From assembly GCA_947385085.1 (NCBI GenBank), contig CANDJN010000054.1, positions 1 to 10,171 of the forward strand: 10,171 nucleotides of DNA, read 5' to 3'. The position numbers and the translations under genes were made by a program. Positions within the stretch are counted from its first letter, which is position 1. Every line of letters starts with the position of its first letter. Positions 5,992 through 10,171 of this stretch are shown in pieces. Source of the stretch: an uncultured Erysipelotrichaceae bacterium. Its GTDB lineage: Bacteria; Bacillota_I; Bacilli_A; Erysipelotrichales; Erysipelotrichaceae. The notes under the pieces are model-generated. The model searched no databases. It saw nothing but the letters and a program-made list of their open reading frames with translations, and was not told the DNA's origin.

Positions 5992-7872
5992 TTAAATTTT
6001 ATTGGAATACACCTTATTCAGTACCGCGGTAGAATCATCCATCCGCTGACGCTGATGCAATACTTCCATGAGCCCCTCCATCGATGCCTTGACACTCTTG
6101 GTATCGCGCGTATTCAGCCATTCATAAATTTCATCCAGGAAGATGCCGTCACTGATCATTAAATACTCATCGCCTTCTTGTAAATCCGCCACAAAACAAT
6201 CCGGCTCTATGGAAGCGATGATACCGACCGGCAAAGAGCTACCATTGACCTCGTACAATTCCCCGCCGCGAATCAAAAAAGTCGGACAGGCAGCGGATTT
6301 AAATATGTAAGCCTTCCCCATGGCACAATCAAAGCAAATTACATCTAAGGTCGCGTAGGCGTCACTTTGTAATAGCTTATTGATACATTTAATCGCTGCC
6401 ATCTTTGAAATACCGCTGACCACCATCCGCTGAAATAAGTTGGTGATCAACCGTGATGAGGCAGCCGCATGTTCCCCGCTTCCCATGCCATCCGAAATCA
6501 TGGATATGATCGTATTGCGATAACGGAACACCGAGAATGTATCGCCGGAGCTGTCAAAAATATTCTTTTGCGTGTCGGCATAGGAATCCACGGAAAAGGG
6601 TACGCGATTTTCCATGACGATATGATGACAGCCGCTGCGAAAACGCTTGTGCTCCATCTGAACGATTTGCAGGTGCTCATGAGTCAACACCTCCAATAAC
6701 GGTAACAGCGTCTGATGTACCTCACTTTTACGAATATTATTAATATCGGCCTCCATAAGAATATCGCCTTCATCCCCCACTTCCATTTCAAAGCGATCCA
6801 CCTTGTATTGATAGCCCTCCAGCGCTTTTAAAATGCGCTCTTTTTGTGTTTGCGTCGTATCGATCTTCTTCAATGTATCTGAACAATATTTTAATGCCTT
6901 CGCCATTTCTGAAAGCATCTGTGCTTCCACATCGCTTATTTGTTCATAGTAATCCGATAAGGCAGAAAAAATGCCGGAGAAATGTTGAATTTGTTTATTC
7001 AAAGTTTCATGGGTCGAGGATGAAGTATCCGGCATGCGATAGCGAGCAATATGAAAGGGCAGCTTGCGTTCATCATAGACCAATGATCCAAGGCCTCCGA
7101 TGAAGTACAGCGATGCCTGCGGCAAAGAAAGCGATAGCCATCCTCCCAACAGCACTAAGCCAAGCCATACATTGCGCTTTTGATCCTTCCATGCGCTGAT
7201 CCACAATGCCCCAACGATGGCATACAGCGGCAAGGAAGTAAACGGCATCACCATTCCCACCAGCATTAGGATGACAGCCAACTCCAACGGTTCACAAAAA
7301 AATGCGGCTAAAATCAGCACGCTGGCAAACAGCCATTCATTTAGGGGGGCGCTATTTCCCGTATAAAGCAGCGTTCCCAGCGTCACTAACAATATCCCAT
7401 ATATAGATGAGGAAAGCACGAGCTTTTTTTGAATCCACGATACATCGTGCAGATTCGCTTCTGCCAATAAATAAGTTAAAAAAGCGATGCCGAAAACCCG
7501 CATATCCAAACCAAAAGCATACAACGTATACGGTACGCTTAATACCGCACTGATAAAGGGATATAAGCGATAGACATTTTGATTCCATAATTTAGCGACA
7601 TGAACCATTAAAAATAACATTGTCATTCCTAGTGCATATAAATAGAAATCAAAAATTCCGCACAAAAGCGAACCGCACAGTACTCCGATACATGCACAGA
7701 GACACTCTTTTTCATCCCGCAGATAAAAATAGGCTAAATATAAAAAAGCAAACACAAAGGCATAAACTGCACCGCTGCATCCTAATAAAAATGCCGCTGC
7801 GGCAATAAGCAAGGATTGTGTATTAAAATAACTATCCAGCCTTGCCCTTCTTTGTACCACTGTTCGTTCCAC
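5992..7872 (-). CDS. spoIIE: SpoIIE-type membrane PP2C serine phosphatase (GTG start)
   Basis: In Bacillus, SpoIIE sits at the polar septum and dephosphorylates SpoIIAA to activate sigma-F in the forespore. From the GTG at 7872 the protein has 626 residues. A run of hydrophobic segments at about 19-267 makes a polytopic membrane domain. A linker region follows at about 280-430, with a predicted helical character, then a PP2C/SpoIIE phosphatase domain with SSGDTFSVF (441-449), ISDGMGSG (459-466), ISDGIF (573-578) and MDDSTAV (611-617); these carry the metal-binding aspartates. The GTG has an excellent SD (AAGAGGTGAT) 7 nt from GAGG. The longer frame to ATG 8001 or 7926 lacks an SD and would add a non-membrane extension. 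It is shorter than the 827-residue B. subtilis protein. Whether the host sporulates cannot be read from this gene alone. Confidence 0.9.
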   Translation of the reverse strand: MERTVVQRRARLDSYFNTQSLLIAAAAFLLGCSGAVYAFVFAFLYLAYFYLRDEKECLCACIGVLCGSLLCGIFDFYLYALGMTMLFLMVHVAKLWNQNVYRLYPFISAVLSVPYTLYAFGLDMRVFGIAFLTYLLAEANLHDVSWIQKKLVLSSSIYGILLVTLGTLLYTGNSAPLNEWLFASVLILAAFFCEPLELAVILMLVGMVMPFTSLPLYAIVGALWISAWKDQKRNVWLGLVLLGGWLSLSLPQASLYFIGGLGSLVYDERKLPFHIARYRMPDTSSSTHETLNKQIQHFSGIFSALSDYYEQISDVEAQMLSEMAKALKYCSDTLKKIDTTQTQKERILKALEGYQYKVDRFEMEVGDEGDILMEADINNIRKSEVHQTLLPLLEVLTHEHLQIVQMEHKRFRSGCHHIVMENRVPFSVDSYADTQKNIFDSSGDTFSVFRYRNTIISMISDGMGSGEHAAASSRLITNLFQRMVVSGISKMAAIKCINKLLQSDAYATLDVICFDCAMGKAYIFKSAACPTFLIRGGELYEVNGSSLPVGIIASIEPDCFVADLQEGDEYLMISDGIFLDEIYEWLNTRDTKSVKASMEGLMEVLHQRQRMDDSTAVLNKVYSNKI

Positions 7873-7891
7873 ATTATCACCTCTTGGCAAT

Positions 7892-7926
7892 ATTGTAGAA
7901 AGAACTGCTTGGAAATTTTGTCGCAT
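7892..7926 (-). promoter_or_regulatory. Possible spoIIE promoter with Spo0A-box-like site
   Basis: On the minus strand a -10-like TACAAT (7897-7892) lies 19 nt upstream of the GTG start. A TGCGACAAA sequence (7926-7918), one mismatch from the Spo0A box TTCGACAAA, sits where a -35 would be. Spo0A boxes overlapping a poor -35 are known at sporulation promoters of Bacillus. A second candidate is TTGATC (7991-7986) and TATACT (7964-7959) with a 21-nt spacer, similar to the long spacing reported for Spo0A-activated spoIIE and spoIIG promoters. Either could be chance. Confidence 0.3.
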
Positions 7927-8004
7927 TGTGCTTTGATCTGAGGGAAATATCAACGTTAAGTATATGTGTGAAACATTCAAATTATGATCAACAGATGTCA
8001 TAAT

Positions 8005-8057
8005 AAATACGGTCGGCCATAAACGGCCATATTAAAATACGGTTGAAAATACAGTCG
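8005..8057. repeat. Short direct repeats (operator-like) before the AlbA_2 regulator
   Basis: Two interleaved repeat sets lie here. AAATACGGTCG (8005-8015), AAATACGGTTG (8035-8045) and AAATACAGTCG (8047-8057) are near-identical copies. CGGCCATA occurs at 8014-8021 and 8024-8031, exactly 10 bp apart. The third AAATAC copy overlaps the promoter -35 and spacer of the downstream gene. Helical phasing and promoter overlap suggest a binding site for a regulator, perhaps the neighbouring AlbA_2 protein itself. It also lies upstream of the divergent spoIIE-like gene. Confidence 0.55.
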
Positions 8058-8071
8058 AATTTGACTATAAT
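8043..8071 (+). promoter_or_regulatory. Sigma-A promoter of the AlbA_2 regulator gene
   Basis: TTGAAA (8043-8048) and a perfect TATAAT (8066-8071) are separated by 17 nt. Transcription would begin near 8078, about 30 nt before the chosen start codon. This is the best promoter match in the window. Confidence 0.8.
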
Positions 8072-8107
8072 AGGCTTAGAAAACAATGAAAGAAAGAGGT
8101 TATGACG

Positions 8108-9358
8108 ATGAAAGAATCCAGAACATTGGAATTGAAAGAAACTGTAACAAAAACCTTTTTAAAAACAGTGAGCGCTTTTTCTAATTATGAAGGAGGCACA
8201 ATTATCTTTGGAATCGATGATGATGGTAGAATAAAAGGTATATCCGATTTAAAGAGTACATGCCTCAACATTGAAAACAGCATCAATGATAATATTACTC
8301 CACAACCTCAGTATGAGATAAAAATGAATCAAGATGAAAAAACAATCTCCCTGATCGTTAAAGAAGGGAATAGTAAACCCTACCTATATCATTCTAAAGC
8401 ATATAAAAGAAATGACACCGCTACCATAGAAGTAGATGCTTTTGAATTGACAAGATTAGTTTTGGAAGGGAAGAAGATAAATTATGAAGAATTGCGTTCA
8501 GATCTTCAAGACTTAAACTTTAATTATTTAGAATACAAATTAAAAGAGCATATTCATATTCATACTTTTAATAAAGATACTTTAAAAACATTAAATTTAT
8601 ATGATGAACAAAAAGGATTTAATCATGCGGCTAATATTTTATCAGATCATAATAATTTCCCCGGAGTGGATATTGCAAGATTTGGAGAAAGCATCAATAT
8701 CATTAAGAAAAGATTAGTGTTAGAGAACATGTCTATTTTAGAAATGTATGATCTTGCCATTCAAACCTACAGGGACTATTACCAATATGAAGAAGTGAAT
8801 GGCAGTTATCGAAAAAAGGTAGAACAGATTCCGGAAGAAGCATTTCGTGAATCAATCGCCAACGCTTTAATTCACAGAGTTTGGGATAATAATGCCAGAA
8901 TAAGGATTTCCATGTTTGATGATAAAATTGAAATTACTTCACCGGGTGGTTTAATGAATGGAATAAATCAACAGGAATATATGACCGGAATGATTTCAAT
9001 GCGCAGAAATCCCATTATCAGCAACGTATTTTATCGCTTGGGAATTGTTGAAATATTTGGTACAGGCATTCCTAGAATTATGTATGCTTATGAAAACAGT
9101 GTAAAACAGCCCGTTTTCAATATAACATCAAATGCGATACAGATCATTTTGCCATTATGCGATTCAAATATTACCCTACAAGAGGGTGAGAATGCAATAT
9201 ATGAGCTTTTGCGTAAATACCGATATATGTCTATAAGTGAAATTTTACTTCATGTTTCATTCGGAAGATCAAAAGTTAAAGAGCTTTTAAAGAAGATGGA
9301 AAAAGAGGGAATTGTAAAAGTCGAAGGAAGAGGAAAAGCGACGAAGTATCACATATAA
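8108..9358 (+). CDS. AlbA_2-domain ATPase-like transcriptional regulator with winged helix
   Basis: This belongs to the Schlafen AlbA_2 / HATPase_c_4 family, often labelled putative DNA-binding or 'RecG-like' protein; precise targets are mostly unknown. Numbering from the upstream ATG at 8102, the AlbA_2 domain spans about 4-118 (ESRTLELKE, NYEGGTIIFGIDDDG). A central helical region follows. The GHKL-type ATP-fold module is at about 243-350, with FRESIANALIHR (248-259), an ITSPGGL box (278-284) and GIVEIFGTGIPRI (314-326). A C-terminal winged helix-turn-helix covers about 362-418. The ATG at 8108 is preferred because AGAGG lies 8 nt away; the ATG at 8102 would be only 2 nt from it. The gene is visibly more AT-rich than the core genes beside it and is divergent from them, which together with the adjoining broken toxin-antitoxin locus suggests acquired DNA. 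It is probably a regulator, possibly autoregulated. Confidence 0.88.
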   Translation: MKESRTLELKETVTKTFLKTVSAFSNYEGGTIIFGIDDDGRIKGISDLKSTCLNIENSINDNITPQPQYEIKMNQDEKTISLIVKEGNSKPYLYHSKAYKRNDTATIEVDAFELTRLVLEGKKINYEELRSDLQDLNFNYLEYKLKEHIHIHTFNKDTLKTLNLYDEQKGFNHAANILSDHNNFPGVDIARFGESINIIKKRLVLENMSILEMYDLAIQTYRDYYQYEEVNGSYRKKVEQIPEEAFRESIANALIHRVWDNNARIRISMFDDKIEITSPGGLMNGINQQEYMTGMISMRRNPIISNVFYRLGIVEIFGTGIPRIMYAYENSVKQPVFNITSNAIQIILPLCDSNITLQEGENAIYELLRKYRYMSISEILLHVSFGRSKVKELLKKMEKEGIVKVEGRGKATKYHI

Positions 9359-9393
9359 CAGGTTTATATTGATAAGTGAAGGAGGCATTGATA

Positions 9394-9522
9394 ATGGCAC
9401 AAGCTACTTTTAGTGTTCGAATGGATGAGGTGCTTAAGCAGCAGTTTGATGCTCTGTGTGCAGATTTTGGAATGAGCGCCACAACCGCATTCAATATCTT
9501 TGCGCGGGCTGTTGTCCGGTGA
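9394..9522 (+). pseudogene. RelB/DinJ-family antitoxin, truncated at 42 residues
   Basis: The ATG at 9394 has a strong SD (AAGGAGG, 9379-9385) with 8-nt spacing. The product begins MAQATFSVRMDEVLKQQFDA and continues with an LCADFGMSATTAFNIFARAVV segment, the N-terminal ribbon-helix-helix DNA-binding part of RelB/DinJ antitoxins. Family members are usually about 85-95 residues. Here the frame meets TGA at 9520-9522 straight after VVR, where an intact protein would continue with the toxin-neutralising half. Sequence past this point belongs to a PIN toxin. The fragment might still bind DNA as a dimer but should not neutralise a toxin. It starts 35 nt after the AlbA_2 gene. Confidence 0.8.
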
Positions 9523-9831
9523 GGTAATTCCACTATTCAACGAAGAAATTTTGAAGGAATATAACGAGATCCTGAGACGCCCAAAATTTAGTTTTTCGAT
9601 AAAATCGTTATACAGCTTATCCAAGTTATAGAAAAATACGGAGAGAGAGTAAACGCTGCTTTGACCGGAGAAGTGCTCCCCGATAAGAAAGACCTGCCTT
9701 TTTACGAAGTTGTTGTCGAAAAGCAGGAAGATGCGGCATATCTGGTCACGGGTAATATAAAGCACTTTCCGAAGAAATCATTCATCGTTACTCCAAAGGA
9801 GTTTTTGAGTATTTTGAATGAAACAAAATAA
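9518..9831 (+). pseudogene. PIN-family toxin remnant, 5' deleted and frameshifted
   Basis: Read from GGT at 9518, the frame gives GEVIPLFNEEILKEYNEILR, followed by RPKFSF, typical of the second quarter of 'PIN family' type II toxins (putative ribonucleases). In the T run at 9592-9596 the frame shifts. The -1 frame then continues FDKIVIQLIQVIEKYG, TGEVLPDKKDLPFYEVV, EKQEDAAYLVTGNIKHFP and TPKEFLSILNETK, ending at TAA 9829-9831. The N-terminal ~30 residues, including the first catalytic aspartate, are absent, and there is no start codon or SD. The remaining ~104 codons cannot encode an active nuclease. Confidence 0.82.
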
Positions 9832-9847
9832 CGAATATTGTAGCTAC

Positions 9848-9881
9848 AAAAGCATTTGTTAATGAAACAGCAGGTGCTTTT
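9848..9881 (+). terminator. Probable terminator after the toxin-antitoxin remnant
   Basis: AAAAGCA (9848-9854) pairs with TGCTTTT (9875-9881), with an extra inner TGTT/AACA stem, and the arm ends in four T. It begins 16 nt after the PIN stop, so it is probably the original terminator of the locus. The stem is modest. Confidence 0.5.
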
Positions 9882-10171
9882 CTTATGTCGTTTTTAGGAA
9901 ATGTAGTAATTTCTATGGGTTATTCAGTGGACTGGCTTTATTATTATTGATAATCCTTTTCAATGGGAAGGTATCAAGTAAATATTATTATCTTATCGGG
10001 AGTGAACCAAAAAGATATTGTCAACTTTAAATAGTTATATGAAACATTGGTAGAACGCATTACAACGCCGGAGTTGTGGACAAATCAATAGAACGTCGTG
10101 ATTATGTTACTTTTATTGGGTTTGTCAAGAAAAATGTGTAAGTTTTAAAATTATCCTTTCCAGCAGTGTTA
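9882..10171. other. Stretch without a supportable gene
   Basis: Both strands were read through this AT-rich 290-base stretch. Frames are short and closed by stops, and none has an SD with a plausible start. A few fragments (for example an LVERITTPELWTNQ reading near 10049-10090) look protein-like but I cannot assign them. It may be decayed accessory DNA or the upstream region of a gene to the right. Confidence 0.5.
10101..10128 (-). promoter_or_regulatory. Possible leftward promoter
   Basis: On the minus strand a perfect TTGACA (10128-10123) is followed after 16 nt by CATAAT (10106-10101). It points left into the gene-free stretch, where no open frame is seen, so it is either orphaned, drives a small RNA, or is a chance match. 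Confidence 0.35.

Noticed and set aside
7873..8001. N-terminal 43-residue extension of the spoIIE-like protein
   Set aside because: There is no SD at either ATG, whereas GTG 7872 has a near-perfect one.
10118..10148. Possible insertion-sequence terminal repeat (GGGTTTGTCAAGAAAAATG)
   Set aside because: It reminded me of IS256-type ends, but there is no transposase, no partner repeat and no target duplication in the window.

Overview
The window looks like a chromosomal segment of a low-to-moderate GC, endospore-lineage Bacillota (Firmicutes). The evidence is a minus-strand run of spoIIE-like phosphatase, tilS, hpt and ftsH, a neighbourhood conserved across that phylum. The gut Erysipelotrichia-like style of the surface protein at the left edge is suggestive only; I cannot name a genus.

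Layout, left to right. Positions 1-1228 (minus) hold the N-terminal 409 codons of a secreted or membrane-anchored surface protein with an Ig-like region; it runs off the left edge. Positions 1229-1733 are a hairpin-rich intergenic stretch. The strong intrinsic terminator of ftsH sits against its stop codon. Beyond it lie a 14-bp perfect inverted repeat, a weak hairpin with a T run, a hairpin carrying a T-box-like core (GGGTGGAACCGC), a second terminator-like hairpin that could compete with it, and a hairpin that covers the Shine-Dalgarno (SD) sequence of the surface gene. Together these look like a regulated leader for the surface protein.

Positions 1734-5853 (minus) are the probable operon tilS-hpt-ftsH, with gaps of about 28 and 27 nt. 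It encodes tRNA-Ile lysidine synthetase, hypoxanthine phosphoribosyltransferase, and the membrane AAA+ zinc protease FtsH, here with a long charged tail. Positions 5992-7872 (minus) encode a SpoIIE-type multi-spanning membrane PP2C phosphatase. It is best started at a GTG with a very good SD and is closed by its own terminator before tilS.

The right end is accessory in character. A divergent, AT-rich gene (8108-9358, plus) encodes an AlbA_2 / ATPase-like / winged-helix regulator. It has a near-consensus sigma-A promoter preceded by short direct repeats that could be operators. Immediately after it is the wreck of a toxin-antitoxin locus: the first 42 codons of a RelB/DinJ-type antitoxin are joined by a deletion scar to the last ~104 codons of a PIN-family toxin, which also carries a frameshift in a T run. 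The last ~290 bases contain no gene that I can support.

I see no rRNA, tRNA, CRISPR array or intact transposase. The most notable signals are the putative attenuator and SD-masking structures before the surface protein, the repeat array before the AlbA_2 regulator, and the fused toxin-antitoxin remnant. None of these proves a new system.
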